NCBI GenBank assembly: GCA_000987045.1
Contig: LAKY01000050.1
Coordinates: 217,593 to 281,592, forward strand
Reading direction: 5' to 3'
DNA from: Clostridiales bacterium PH28_bin88
Lineage (GTDB): Bacteria > Bacillota > PH28-bin88
Length of the DNA stretch: 64,000 bases
The position numbers and the translations under genes were made by a program. Positions 32,301-40,916 of this stretch are shown in pieces (position 1 is the stretch's first letter; every line of letters starts with the position of its first letter). A model generated the notes under the pieces. The model was not told the DNA's origin. It did not search any database and saw only the letters and a program-made list of their open reading frames with translations.

Positions 32301-34637
32301 GTGGACAGCGGGGCATTAATAGAGACTATCCGGCGGCACCCCAGTTTCAGTGGGCAGATCGCCCATGTCCAGGAACTCCCCCCGCGGGAGGCTCGCTATG
32401 GAGCGTTGCAGGCGCCCCTGCACCCTCAGCTGCAGTCATACCTGGAAGGTGCCGGCATCAATAGGCTTTACACCCACCAGGCCAGTGCCTTGGAGGCGGT
32501 GCGAGGCGGGCGGCACATCATCGTGGTTACCCCGACCGCCTCGGGTAAGACCATGTGCTATAACCTGCCGGTGCTGGATACCCTGCTCCGCGACCAGGAG
32601 GCGCGGGCGCTGTACCTTTTCCCCACCAAGTCCCTCAGCCAGGACCAGATGGATACCCTGGCGGAATATCACCTGCCGTTTTTGGCGGCGGTTTACGACG
32701 GCGACACGCCGGACCCGGTCAAGGCCCACATCCGGGACAACGCCAGGGTGGTGGTCACCAACCCCGACATGGTGCACCAGGGGATCCTCCCCAACCACCT
32801 CAAGTGGCACGACTTTTTCCGCCATCTCCGCTATGTGGTCATCGACGAGGTACATACCTACCGGGGTGTTTTCGGCAGCCATGTGGCCCACGTGCTGCGC
32901 CGCTTGCGCCGCCTTTGCCGCCATTACGGGTCTGACCCCAGGTTCATCACCTGTTCGGCTACCATTGCCAATCCCCGGGAGCACGCTGAAAGGCTTACCG
33001 GCCTTCCCATGACCCTGGTCGACAACAACGGCGCTCCCCAGGGGGCCGGCCGGTTCGTGCTGTGGCGGCCACCCACCCACCGCCCGTACATCCAGGACGC
33101 GGTCTGGTTACTGGTTTTAATGCTGCAGCAAAGCAGGCGCACTATCACCTTTGCGCGGGCGCGCCAGACCACCGAGCGGATCCTGCGCTACACCAGGCGG
33201 GAAGTGGCTGGTACGCCGCTGGAGTCCCAGGTGGTTTCGTACCGGGGGGGGTACCTGGCCCGGGAGCGCCGGCAGATCGAGGAAGCCCTTTTTGCCGGGC
33301 GGGTACTGGGGGTGGTGTCCACCAATGCCCTGGAGCTGGGCATCGACGTGGGGGACCTGGAGGTGTGCATCATCGCCGGTTACCCCGGGACCATCGCTTC
33401 CACCTGGCAGCAGGCGGGGAGGGTCGGCCGGAGGCGGAAGGAGTCGCTGGTGATTTTCATCGCCGTGGAGAACCCGCTGGACCAGTACTTCCTCCGCCAT
33501 ACCGAGGCGTTGTTCAACAAGCCTACCGAGCACGCCCTGATCGACCCCAAAAACCCCTATATCCTGCTGGGACATTGCCTGTGCGCGGTCCATGAACTGC
33601 CGGTGACAGCCGGTGACTACGCTCTCTGGGATGAGGTTTTCCAGGGGCTCCTGGTGTTGCTGGAGGAAGACGGGCAGGTTTCTTCCGTGGACGGCACCTG
33701 CTACTACATGGGGCAGGCATACCCCGCGGAAAAGATCAACATCCGTACCAGTTCCCACGATACCTACCACCTGCGGGACGTGACCGGGGGCAACCGCCTG
33801 GTAGGGGTGATGGACGGCCAGCGGGCGTTTTCCGAGGTGCATCCGGGAGCGGTCTACCTGCACCAGGGGGAGACTTATTTGGTGCAGGAACTGGACCTGG
33901 CCAACACCACCGCTCTAATGAAGAAAATGGAAGTGGACTATTACACCCTGGTGAAACGCCAAAAGGAGACCGAGGTGCTGGAGGTTACCGGGGAGAAGCC
34001 CCTGCGGGATAACCGGGCGTACCTGGGCAACCTGCGGGTGCGCACCAGGGTGACGGGGTATGTGAAGAAGCACGAGACTACCGGTCAGGTGCTGGGGGGC
34101 GGTGAGCTGGACCTGCCCGAACAGGTTCTGGAGACTGTGGGCATGTGGCTGGTGATAAACGAGGAGATCGTGGAAAAGGCGAAAACCCACGCCCTGGACC
34201 TGATGGGCGGGCTGCACGCCATTGAACACGCCGCCATCGGCCTTTTGCCCCTCTTGGCCATGTGCGACCGTAATGATATCGGCGGGCTTTCCACGGTAGC
34301 CCACCCTTTTACCCGGCAGCCAACGGTGTTCATCCATGACGCCTACGAGGGCGGGGTGGGCTTCAGCGAGAAGGCCTTTGACGAGGTGGAGAGGCTCCTG
34401 GAAAACACCCTGGAAGCCGTAATTCGGTGCGGGTGCGAGGACGGCTGCCCCAGCTGCATCCACTCTCCCAAGTGTTCCAACTTCAACCGGCCCCTGAACA
34501 AGGAGGCTGCCGTCTTCCTGTTGCACGCCCTGCTGGGCCGGGATTACGTCCCAAGGAAAAGAACCAGGGAAGTCACTATCAAACCGGAGGCCCCCAGGCT
34601 TTCCAACCTGGAACAGCGCCTGCGGCGCCTGCGGTAG
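32301..34637 (+). CDS. mrfA: DEAD/DEAH helicase MrfA (YprA-like), mitomycin repair
   Basis: About 778 residues closely matching Bacillus YprA/MrfA. It has Walker A TPTASGKT, DEVH-type motif II (VIDEVHTYRGVFGSHVAHVL), SAT motif III, the C-terminal helicase motifs (VSTNALELGIDVG, QQAGRVGRR) and the DUF1998 four-cysteine cluster (CGCEDGCPSCIHSPKC). MrfA with MrfB excises mitomycin-type adducts in B. subtilis. A GTG at 32301 with GAGGTGG upstream aligns best with the family N-terminus; an ATG at 32262 in the same frame is the alternative. It is followed after 25 bases by mrfB. Confidence 0.88.
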   Translation: MDSGALIETIRRHPSFSGQIAHVQELPPREARYGALQAPLHPQLQSYLEGAGINRLYTHQASALEAVRGGRHIIVVTPTASGKTMCYNLPVLDTLLRDQEARALYLFPTKSLSQDQMDTLAEYHLPFLAAVYDGDTPDPVKAHIRDNARVVVTNPDMVHQGILPNHLKWHDFFRHLRYVVIDEVHTYRGVFGSHVAHVLRRLRRLCRHYGSDPRFITCSATIANPREHAERLTGLPMTLVDNNGAPQGAGRFVLWRPPTHRPYIQDAVWLLVLMLQQSRRTITFARARQTTERILRYTRREVAGTPLESQVVSYRGGYLARERRQIEEALFAGRVLGVVSTNALELGIDVGDLEVCIIAGYPGTIASTWQQAGRVGRRRKESLVIFIAVENPLDQYFLRHTEALFNKPTEHALIDPKNPYILLGHCLCAVHELPVTAGDYALWDEVFQGLLVLLEEDGQVSSVDGTCYYMGQAYPAEKINIRTSSHDTYHLRDVTGGNRLVGVMDGQRAFSEVHPGAVYLHQGETYLVQELDLANTTALMKKMEVDYYTLVKRQKETEVLEVTGEKPLRDNRAYLGNLRVRTRVTGYVKKHETTGQVLGGGELDLPEQVLETVGMWLVINEEIVEKAKTHALDLMGGLHAIEHAAIGLLPLLAMCDRNDIGGLSTVAHPFTRQPTVFIHDAYEGGVGFSEKAFDEVERLLENTLEAVIRCGCEDGCPSCIHSPKCSNFNRPLNKEAAVFLLHALLGRDYVPRKRTREVTIKPEAPRLSNLEQRLRRLR

Positions 34638-34662
34638 CCCTGGTTAGTGAGGGTGAGAAAAA

Positions 34663-35592
34663 ATGAGCTTGTTTCAAAGGCTGGCGGCCCTGAAAGAAAA
34701 ACTACCGGATAACCTCACCGGAGCAGCGGAAATTCCTGAACCCTCCGGCCTCCCGGAGGGAAGAGAAGTGGTGGGGCCCCTGGGGTCATGCTACGTGATC
34801 GAACGGCGATACCCGGGCCGGGTTATCCTGCCGACGCAAGACCCAGGGCAACTGCTGGCGGACCTCAGGCTGCTCCGGGGGATCGGTCCGGTAACGGACG
34901 AGGCCCTGAGGTGTGCCGGTTGCCGCGATATTTCCGGGTTGACCACCCATCCCCGCTGGGGAGAAGAAGCCCGGGCGGTAATCGAATTGATCCGGCGGGG
35001 GGATATCCCGGCCCTCAAAGCGCGGGGAGCGGCGGATTACCAGTGGCTGGGGTACTTTTCTTCCGGCGACCTGGTGTTCCTGGACATCGAAACTACCGGG
35101 CTTTGGGCCAACCAACCCCTGTTTTTGGTAGGGCTGCTCTGGGAGGAAGATGCGGGCCTGATGGTCAGGCAATTCCTGGCCCGCCGGATCGGGGAGGAAA
35201 AGGCCGTCCTGGGGGCGGTACTCGCGGAGGTGCCCCGCTTCCGGGTAGTGGTGACCTATAACGGTAAACAGTTTGACATTCCCTATATCGAGGGCCGGTC
35301 GGTGGCCCATCGCATGTTTTATCGTTTCCCTCACCAGCAGTTGGACCTTCTGTATCACGCGCGCCGACATTACCGGGGCCGGTTGCCGGACTGCCGGCTG
35401 GTGACCATGGAAGAGCACCTATTAGGTTTTCAACGCCAGGGGGATATCCCGGGTTACCTGATCCCCCAGACCTACCTGCGCTACACCAGGTCCCAGGACC
35501 CGGCTCTAATCCGGGACATCCTGGAGCACAACGCCCTGGACCTGGTCGCCCTGGCCCGGCTGATCCACCTGCTGGTACGCCAGGTGGAGTAA
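34663..35592 (+). CDS. mrfB: MrfB-like DEDD 3'-5' exonuclease (YprB)
   Basis: A 309-residue RNase H-fold protein: FLDIETTGLWANQPLFLVGL gives the first two acidic residues, TYNGKQFDIPYIEGR the third and HNALDLVALARL the last. This is the YprB/MrfB arrangement, and the gene order after mrfA is as in Bacillus. The TPR region found at the C-terminus of some homologues is not seen. The ATG follows GAGGGTGAG. Confidence 0.87.
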   Translation: MSLFQRLAALKEKLPDNLTGAAEIPEPSGLPEGREVVGPLGSCYVIERRYPGRVILPTQDPGQLLADLRLLRGIGPVTDEALRCAGCRDISGLTTHPRWGEEARAVIELIRRGDIPALKARGAADYQWLGYFSSGDLVFLDIETTGLWANQPLFLVGLLWEEDAGLMVRQFLARRIGEEKAVLGAVLAEVPRFRVVVTYNGKQFDIPYIEGRSVAHRMFYRFPHQQLDLLYHARRHYRGRLPDCRLVTMEEHLLGFQRQGDIPGYLIPQTYLRYTRSQDPALIRDILEHNALDLVALARLIHLLVRQVE

Positions 35593-35680
35593 TAAAAAAC
35601 ATTCACCCCTTGCTGCACCTGCCGCATATCCTGAATAGGGGACCCTGTTTTCTTATATCAACATAGGCAGGCGATCGAAA

Positions 35681-35983
35681 TTGGCAAAGCTGGCCTACGT
35701 AACCGGTGTTGAGGCAGTCGAACTCGCGGAAGGAAACATCTTTATCACCATCGGCGCCAAAGTAAAAAACCTGGCCCGTACCGAAGTATATGGGACCTAC
35801 CGGAGGGAGGGGGACACCATTATGGTGGATGCCTGTGAGCGTGAAAAGAAGCTCCCCCCTGACGTGGTAACCACCCAGTTAGCCGGCAGGCGGCTGATCA
35901 AACTGAGGGTTGTAGGCGATACGGAGGTGCGGCGCGTGGTGGTCCGCGGGGCCAACGGCCTCTTTGCATCACGAGTGCAGTAA
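35681..35983 (+). CDS. hypothetical protein, beta-rich
   Basis: A 100-residue protein starting at a TTG (35681). Its N-terminus is MAKLAYVTGVEAVELAEGNI, and alternating hydrophobic residues throughout suggest a beta-sheet fold. No family is recognised. The ribosome site is weak (GGCAGGCGATCG). A clean terminator follows, which supports a transcribed unit. Confidence 0.5.
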   Translation: MAKLAYVTGVEAVELAEGNIFITIGAKVKNLARTEVYGTYRREGDTIMVDACEREKKLPPDVVTTQLAGRRLIKLRVVGDTEVRRVVVRGANGLFASRVQ

Positions 35984-36003
35984 ATGTTTCTTTATCTACC
36001 GGA

Positions 36004-36029
36004 AACCACCCACCCAGGGTGGTTTTTTA
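36004..36029 (+). terminator. terminator
   Basis: AACCACCC / GGGTGGTT stem with a 5-nt loop followed by TTTTAT. Confidence 0.8.
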
Positions 36030-36043
36030 TACCAACAGAAAAA

Positions 36044-36066
36044 GACAAGGGGACGGTTCTCGTGTC
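36044..36066. repeat. REP-like palindromic fragment
   Basis: The stretch begins GACAAGGGGACGGTTCTCG and ends in TGTC. The GGGGACGGTTCTC core resembles dispersed palindromes I have seen beside Y1-type transposases in Firmicutes. Only one copy is seen in this window. Confidence 0.3.
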
Positions 36067-36214
36067 TATTTTCTTATAGTTTTACACGAAAATCTCCTGG
36101 ATTTTCATTCATACCTGTAAGCAGGAGGCTCATGATAGTTTTGTTCGTGCCGGATAGGCGACCGATTACGGGCAAATAATAAAGATGGTTCTTACTTTAG
36201 GGAGGTGATCACGT

Positions 36215-36475
36215 ATGCACCGCGTAGCGGTGGAGGGAGCCCTGAATGATGTCAAGGAGATACTTAAGGCCAACGGGTACGAGGTGGTCAACCTGGACCC
36301 CTTGAGCAATTCCGGAGCGGAATTGCGGAACTGCGACGCGATTGTCATCACCGGCATGGACCGGAACTACGCCGGCCGGCAGGATATCCTTACCAAGGGT
36401 TCTGTCATCGACGCCACCGGCATGAGTGCTTCCGAGGTTTTGGACCAGGTCAATCACCGGCTGGGCAGGCACTGA
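36215..36475 (+). CDS. YkuS/UPF0180 family protein
   Basis: An 86-residue protein with the UPF0180 pattern (VEGALNDVKEILKANGYEVV, CDAIVITGMDRN, SVIDATGMSASEV). The family is widespread in spore formers and its function is unknown. The ATG follows GGGAGGTGATC. The thiamine-binding-like gene starts 34 bases later. Confidence 0.85.
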   Translation: MHRVAVEGALNDVKEILKANGYEVVNLDPLSNSGAELRNCDAIVITGMDRNYAGRQDILTKGSVIDATGMSASEVLDQVNHRLGRH

Positions 36476-36509
36476 CCAACCACCGGACCATCGAAGGAGG
36501 TGATATCCC

Positions 36510-36812
36510 TTGGCATTGGCAGAGATTAACATCGTGCCCGTAGGTACCGACTCGGCAAGCTTCAGTAGTTACGTGACCGCCTGTTACAAGGTGTTGGAAG
36601 AGGAGCATGGGTTGAAACATCAACTAACTCCTACCGCGACCGTCATCGAAGGGGACTTGGACCGGGTGCTGGAGGCGGTCAAGAAGATGCACCAGGTGCC
36701 CTTTAACCAGGGGGCAGCCCGGGTAATCACCAGTATTACCATTGACGAGCGCCGGGACAAACCCCACTCCATGGAACACTCAGTGCAGACGGTCATGCAC
36801 GAACTGCACTAG
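36510..36812 (+). CDS. MTH1187/UPF0045 family thiamine-binding-like protein
   Basis: A 100-residue ferredoxin-like-fold protein (MALAEINIVPVGTDSASFSS, YKVLEEEHGLKHQLTPTATV, RVITSITIDERRDK) of the MTH1187 family. Some members bind thiamine or its pyrimidine precursor. It starts at a TTG with GAAGGAGGTGAT upstream. A terminator follows at 36821. Confidence 0.87.
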   Translation: MALAEINIVPVGTDSASFSSYVTACYKVLEEEHGLKHQLTPTATVIEGDLDRVLEAVKKMHQVPFNQGAARVITSITIDERRDKPHSMEHSVQTVMHELH

Positions 36813-36820
36813 TAACGGCG

Positions 36821-36846
36821 AAAAGCCCCCACCACGGGGGCTTTTT
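36821..36846 (+). terminator. terminator
   Basis: AAAAGCCCCC / GGGGGCTTTTT stem with an ACCAC loop and T tract. The symmetric A and T runs let it also serve the minus-strand gene ending at 36884. Confidence 0.9.
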
Positions 36847-36883
36847 GCAGCCCTTCGGCCTCACCCACGGGGCTACAGCGGTG

Positions 36884-37216
36884 CTAGACTCTGGTTTGCC
36901 GTTTCTCGCCAACATCCCCTAGCAACCGGCGAGCACCCTTGGCCACCACTGCACCGGCTACCAACTCCGCCAGTTCTTTTCCCAACGGGTAGGATGATCG
37001 GTAATCAACCACAAACTGTTCCTTGGCTTCTTCGAAGGCCACCGCCTTCACTTCAGGGCGTCCCGCCAGGACGCGACGCACCCGCTTAACTCAAAGGCCG
37101 CAAAGCAGGCCGGTGACCGCCAAGCGTGCTTTCCTCTGCCTGGAGTAACGATCCACTAATTCATCCGCAATTACATGTACCTGCGGGTTCACCCATACGT
37201 TTTTCAGTGTCGGCAT
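36884..37216 (-). CDS. candidate HMA-type selenoprotein (CxxU, in-frame UGA)
   Basis: Reading from the ATG at 37216 (GGGAGGAAAAC site) gives 41 codons, a TGA at 37093-37091, then 68 more codons in the same frame to a stop at 36884. With the TGA as selenocysteine the 110-residue product contains TGLLCGLUVKRVRRVLAGRP followed by EVKAVAFEEAKEQFVVDY. This is the heavy-metal-associated (HMA/MerP) fold pattern with C39-G-L-U42 in place of CxxC. A SECIS-like hairpin follows the UGA. The simplest alternative, a nonsense-mutated HMA gene, would not predict the UGA falling exactly on the second metal-binding cysteine. Decoding requires selA/B/C/D elsewhere in the genome. Confidence 0.75.
37058..37090 (-). 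promoter_or_regulatory. bacterial SECIS-like hairpin downstream of UGA
   Basis: Immediately 3' of the in-frame UGA, after 16 bases, GCGTCC / GGACGC form a perfect 6-bp stem around the loop TGGCG. The loop begins 22 bases after the UGA and has a G in its second position, both within the usual limits for bacterial SECIS elements. Confidence 0.6.
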
Positions 37217-37239
37217 GTTTTCCTCCCTAAGTTATTAAG

Positions 37240-37530
37240 TTAATACCGGTAAGAGACTCCATAACCCCCCCGGGGATAATGCCAGTTGACGTTTTCATGC
37301 GGGCAGGCCAAAATACATACCCCGCACTCAATGCATCGAGGGTAGTCGATGGCGATCTCCGCCTCCTCCCAGTCCCAGTTATATACCTCCGACGGACAGA
37401 TAAAGGTGCATGGCTTATTCTCGCATTTTTCCCGGCAGACTTCCCTGTTCTTAATATTGATGTGGGAACGGTTGTCCACCTTGATGTTGAGCAACTTCAC
37501 CGGGTCTCCCTGGCTTTTGAATTGGGCCAT
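37240..37530 (-). CDS. fixX: FixX-like ferredoxin
   Basis: A 96-residue ferredoxin of the FixX type (CREKCENKPCTFICPSEVY and CIECGVCILACPHENVNWHY). It serves as the Fe-S partner of FixC in transferring electrons toward quinone or menaquinone. The ATG at 37530 overlaps the fixC stop (TGATG), implying translational coupling. fixA and fixB (ETF subunits) are not in the window. Confidence 0.9.
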   Translation of the reverse strand: MAQFKSQGDPVKLLNIKVDNRSHINIKNREVCREKCENKPCTFICPSEVYNWDWEEAEIAIDYPRCIECGVCILACPHENVNWHYPRGGYGVSYRY

Positions 37531-38846
37531 CAAAATACCCCCCAGTGCCGGTAGCCCTCGTAGAGGTCCAGGAACGTTTTAAGGGGAAGTTGTTGGTCAC
37601 GGACGACCTTGATCAACTTTTCCATCTTTTCCTTTTCGGACGTCATATCAACAGTAAAGAACTCGTAGGCCATTTTGTTGGCCAGGCTGGAGATCAGGTA
37701 GTCGCTGTCGGGATGCTTCTTATAGTAAGTCAGACCGTCCTCCGCGGCCTTGATGTCCTTCATGAAGAACGTGTTGTTCACTTTGTGCATGTACATGGCC
37801 AGCATCTTTCCGGAAAAATCGCCCTTGGCCTTGGCCTGTACGATGGTTTCAGCCGCGTACATGCCTGTAAGGCTGGCCAGGTCGGTTCCCCGGCGGCCGC
37901 TGACCATCACCGCTGCATCACCAACCACCAGCAGGCCGTCAAGATACAGCTTGGGAACAAAGGCGTAACCGCCTTTCGGGATCATATGGGCCTTATACTG
38001 CACAGTTTCAGCCCCTTCCAGCAGTCGCCGGACCAGGGGATGTGCTTTGGTCCGCTGGAGCAGCTCGTAAGGGCTGCTACCGCGTTCCACCAATTGACTA
38101 AGATAACCACCCACTATTAGGGCTACGTGTTCCTTGTAGGTGAATAAACCGCCTTTTCCCACCGCGCCGGCGGTGGGAAAGCCGAGCATGCCAATGGTGG
38201 CTCCCTCACCCCGTTCAAGCTGGAACCTGTCCTCGATTTTTTCGGAGGGGAGGAAAAGGATTTCTTCCACGTAAAAGGTCATGGTATGGGCAGGGAGCTT
38301 GGAGCGCAGCCCCGCCTTTTTTGTCAGGAAGGCGTTCACTCCTTCGGCCAGTACCACCACATCTGCCTTTAACTGTTCCCCGGTATCCAGCATGACCCCC
38401 TGGACCCGGTGTTTATTCTTCTTGCCAAGCAGCCCTTTATCATACAGCAAGTCATCCACCATGGCACAGGTGCGCACATCGGCTCCCGCTTTCGCCGCCT
38501 TTTGCGCGAACCACCGGTCGTAAAGGGAGCGCTGGGTCGTGAACTTGTTGTACGGGTCCTGCCCGAAGCGCAGGCCCGTAAACCCTACGCTCACAGCTGA
38601 ATCGTTATCCATAAACCACAGGGTGTCACTGACTACCGGTCGCTCTAAGGGGGCTTCGTGCCAGAAAGCGGGGATGATCTGTTCCGTGGGCTGGCGGTAG
38701 ACGGTACCCCCGAAAACGGTTTTGCTCCCCGGGTACTCTCCTCGTTCCAGCAAGGCCACCGAAAGGTTGTTCCTGGCCATCACATACGCTGCGGCGGAGC
38801 CGGCTGGCCCGGCCCCAACGACGACGGCATCAAAACTATCTGTCAT
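37530..38846 (-). CDS. fixC: FixC-like FAD-dependent oxidoreductase (ETF-quinone oxidoreductase type)
   Basis: About 438 residues with an N-terminal FAD Rossmann motif (FDAVVVGAGPAGSAAAYVMA), the ETF-QO-type LLVVGDAAVMVSGRRGTDLA near residue 300 and no own Fe-S cluster, which is supplied by FixX. The ATG at 38846 is preferred (GGGGG, 7 bases upstream) over a TTG six bases earlier. It overlaps the end of the glutamate-cysteine ligase gene by 11 bases, so the three genes form one operon. Confidence 0.9.
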   Translation of the reverse strand: MTDSFDAVVVGAGPAGSAAAYVMARNNLSVALLERGEYPGSKTVFGGTVYRQPTEQIIPAFWHEAPLERPVVSDTLWFMDNDSAVSVGFTGLRFGQDPYNKFTTQRSLYDRWFAQKAAKAGADVRTCAMVDDLLYDKGLLGKKNKHRVQGVMLDTGEQLKADVVVLAEGVNAFLTKKAGLRSKLPAHTMTFYVEEILFLPSEKIEDRFQLERGEGATIGMLGFPTAGAVGKGGLFTYKEHVALIVGGYLSQLVERGSSPYELLQRTKAHPLVRRLLEGAETVQYKAHMIPKGGYAFVPKLYLDGLLVVGDAAVMVSGRRGTDLASLTGMYAAETIVQAKAKGDFSGKMLAMYMHKVNNTFFMKDIKAAEDGLTYYKKHPDSDYLISSLANKMAYEFFTVDMTSEKEKMEKLIKVVRDQQLPLKTFLDLYEGYRHWGVF

Positions 38847-40062
38847 TGACAAACCCCCAACTGTGAATAACGTCCGTTGCGGGTAATTCGGGTGGCACCT
38901 GCTTCCACGGCTCGAACTGCCGGAGTTCCATGGTATCAGCAGCCGATTTCCTTTGAATCTCAGGTAGGCTCAAGCCTTCCTGGTACAGGCTTAACTGGCG
39001 CATGGCGCTATTGCCTTCCAAGAGAATTTCCCGCAGGCGGTGAAATTGATCTTCCAAACCGAGCCTCCCGGCTACGGAGCCGCACCAGTCCATTAACTTT
39101 TTAACTGCCTCAATTGCGGGTAGCTCTTTTCGTGTGGCCAGGTCGATCAGCATGCCGGTAAGACCGTACTTGGTGGCACGCCAGCAATTTTCTTCCAGGA
39201 ACCGGTGAGGGTATGTGGGCAGGGATTCCCCGCCATCCAGCGCTTCCAATACCCGGCCTACGAGGGAGACAATGAGGGCGCTGATGGCGATGGCATCCTT
39301 CACCCGGGGCTGGCCGTCGCAAATACGCACTTCTACCGTACCCAGTTTGGCATGGGGGCGTACCGCCCACCAAATCTGGTTGATCCCCTGAATGGAGTTG
39401 GTCTCAAAAAGGAATTCTAAGTACCGGCGGTAGGTTTCCCAGGAGCCGAAGACATCGGGGATCCCGCACCTTGGGAAGTTTTTTGTAAACAATTGGGTCC
39501 TGGTGGAATGCAGGCGGGTGGCTAAACCTTCGAGAAAGGGTGAACTGGCGCTGAGCGCCAACAAGGTAGGCAGGAAGGGATGAAAGGCGTCCGCGGTTTT
39601 TACCGCCCGGTCCCTTCCTTGTACTCCTACGTGAACATGAAAACTGAAGGTGTTGTTTCGCCAGGCGGCGTACCCAAGTTCCCTCTCGATCCGGCGATAA
39701 TGGGGTGTGTCGATGATGCGCTGCGCCTGCCAGGGACTGAAGGGATGCGTGCCGGTACATGCCAGCCACACGCCTCGTTCCAGAGCGAGTTGGCTTAACT
39801 GCCGGCGCTTTCTGGACAAATCTTCGGCAGCCTCATGCAATGTGGAGCACTTCCGGGTAGCTATCTCTATTTCAGAGGCAATTAACTCTCCCATCAAAGA
39901 TTCCTTGAGTTCGGGAGGTGCATAGGTAACCAGGTCTTCGTAACGGTTAACCAGTGCCAGGGTATGAGGATCGAGAATTTGGATTTCCTCCTCGATGCCA
40001 ATGGTCAGGTCCGAGGATTCCTCGAAGGCCAGCCCGTTAAGTTCTCGTTCCGTTACCGGCAT
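38836..40062 (-). CDS. carboxylate-amine ligase / glutamate-cysteine ligase (GCS2, YbdK type)
   Basis: About 408 residues of the GCS2 family: LTIGIEEEIQILDPHTLAL near the start, TFSFHVHVGVQGRDRAVK and WWAVRPHAKLGTVEVRICDG. These ATP-dependent enzymes join glutamate to cysteine or other amines; physiological products of YbdK-type members are often unclear. The ATG at 40062 sits 9 bases after GGAGGG; a GTG at 40071 is also possible. It is the first gene of the operon with fixC and fixX, an unusual partnership. Confidence 0.87.
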   Translation of the reverse strand: MPVTERELNGLAFEESSDLTIGIEEEIQILDPHTLALVNRYEDLVTYAPPELKESLMGELIASEIEIATRKCSTLHEAAEDLSRKRRQLSQLALERGVWLACTGTHPFSPWQAQRIIDTPHYRRIERELGYAAWRNNTFSFHVHVGVQGRDRAVKTADAFHPFLPTLLALSASSPFLEGLATRLHSTRTQLFTKNFPRCGIPDVFGSWETYRRYLEFLFETNSIQGINQIWWAVRPHAKLGTVEVRICDGQPRVKDAIAISALIVSLVGRVLEALDGGESLPTYPHRFLEENCWRATKYGLTGMLIDLATRKELPAIEAVKKLMDWCGSVAGRLGLEDQFHRLREILLEGNSAMRQLSLYQEGLSLPEIQRKSAADTMELRQFEPWKQVPPELPATDVIHSWGFVNDR

Positions 40063-40152
40063 CTCCACCACCCTCCTCTACTGGCATCTTGATTTAGTAT
40101 ACCCGCGGGCAGCTTGGTTAATCGGCCTCTGTGGTAGGGAAGAATTGCCCTC

Positions 40153-40182
40153 TTGACTTTACGAAAGCGATTGAAGTATAAT
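40153..40182 (+). promoter_or_regulatory. sigma-A promoter of tRNA pair
   Basis: TTGACT, an 18-base spacer and TATAAT, placed 24 bases before tRNA-Ala. Confidence 0.85.
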
Positions 40183-40205
40183 AAACGATGCACGGGGAGC
40201 ACCGT

Positions 40206-40281
40206 GGGCGTGTAGCTCAGCCGGGAGAGCGTCAGGCTCGCATTCTGAAGGCCACGGGTTCGAGTCCCGTCACGTCCACCA
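40206..40281 (+). tRNA. tRNA-Ala (CGC)
   Basis: The cloverleaf is complete. The acceptor is GGGCGTG / CACGTCC with one G-T pair, the anticodon loop CTCGCAT gives anticodon CGC for GCG codons, the T-arm is ACGGG-TTCGAGT-CCCGT, and the 3' CCA is encoded. It is a minor alanine isoacceptor, transcribed with tRNA-Val. Confidence 0.9.
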
Positions 40282-40290
40282 AACTATACC

Positions 40291-40365
40291 GGGCGATTAG
40301 CTCAGGGGGAGAGCGCTTGCTTCACACGCAAGAAGTCGTAGGTTCAAATCCTACATCGCCCACCA
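40291..40365 (+). tRNA. tRNA-Val (CAC)
   Basis: The acceptor is GGGCGAT / ATCGCCC, the anticodon loop TTCACAC gives CAC for GTG codons, the T-arm is GTAGG-TTCAAAT-CCTAC, and CCA is encoded. It lies 9 bases after tRNA-Ala; a strong terminator follows. Confidence 0.92.
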
Positions 40366-40381
40366 TATTTGACAAGGATTT

Positions 40382-40415
40382 GCGGGTTCGGGAATTATTC
40401 CCGAACCCGCTTTTG
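40382..40415 (+). terminator. terminator of tRNA operon
   Basis: GCGGGTTCGGG / CCCGAACCCGC perfect 11-bp stem followed by TTTTG. Confidence 0.85.
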
Positions 40416-40523
40416 TGTGCGTATAGTGTGCGAATCTCCGAAAGAGTAGAGTTATTATCCAAAAAGCATGTTTTCCAGCTTATGTGTGGCTGCCTAAAGC
40501 CGGGCTGAGAATATTAGGCTGAT

Positions 40524-40649
40524 TCATGCCTTAGTACGGGGCCATGTCCGGGGCAGACATAATTTACTTGTAATTCTGCCATGGCAGTTTATTTGTTCGT
40601 TATAGCTGGAGAAAAGGTAAACGTCATCGCTAATGCGGATAGTATCCAT
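40524..40649 (-). pseudogene. N-terminal remnant of a metallo-beta-lactamase-fold hydrolase
   Basis: An ATG at 40649 with a good site (GGAGGTTTAACC) opens a 41-codon frame. Its first 20 residues (MDTIRISDDVYLFSSYNEQI) match the N-terminus of MBL-fold hydrolases, after which the similarity ends abruptly and a stop follows. It looks like the 5' end of a gene whose remainder has been deleted. Confidence 0.4.
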
Positions 40650-40812
40650 GGTTAAACCTCCATCTCTTAAATCTTCTCTCATAAGATTTACTCTAAAACA
40701 GGTTCCTATTCCATATTCAATTCGCTGTAACCGGATGCGGTCCCCGAAAGAGAAACACCTACCCAATTACACACCATTCTACAGGAGCCTATAGGCTGGA
40801 GGGATACTAGGT

Positions 40813-40841
40813 TTGCCCCGAATTGCTCCTCCTGATATAAT
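40813..40841 (+). promoter_or_regulatory. sigma-A-type promoter of EamA transporter gene
   Basis: TTGCCC, a 17-base spacer and TATAAT, 75 bases before the gene start. Confidence 0.7.
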
Positions 40842-40916
40842 GGCAATAGAAGATGCGGGACGACGCGTACCAGAAGGCAACGCGAGTGAAAAAGTATAAG
40901 CCAGATTAGATGGAAG

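Noticed and set aside
36884..37081. A 65-residue separate protein starting at the GTG at 37081
   Set aside because: The same frame continues upstream to a good ATG through one UGA, and the joined product makes one complete HMA-like fold; the short version would lack the first strand and the CxxC site.
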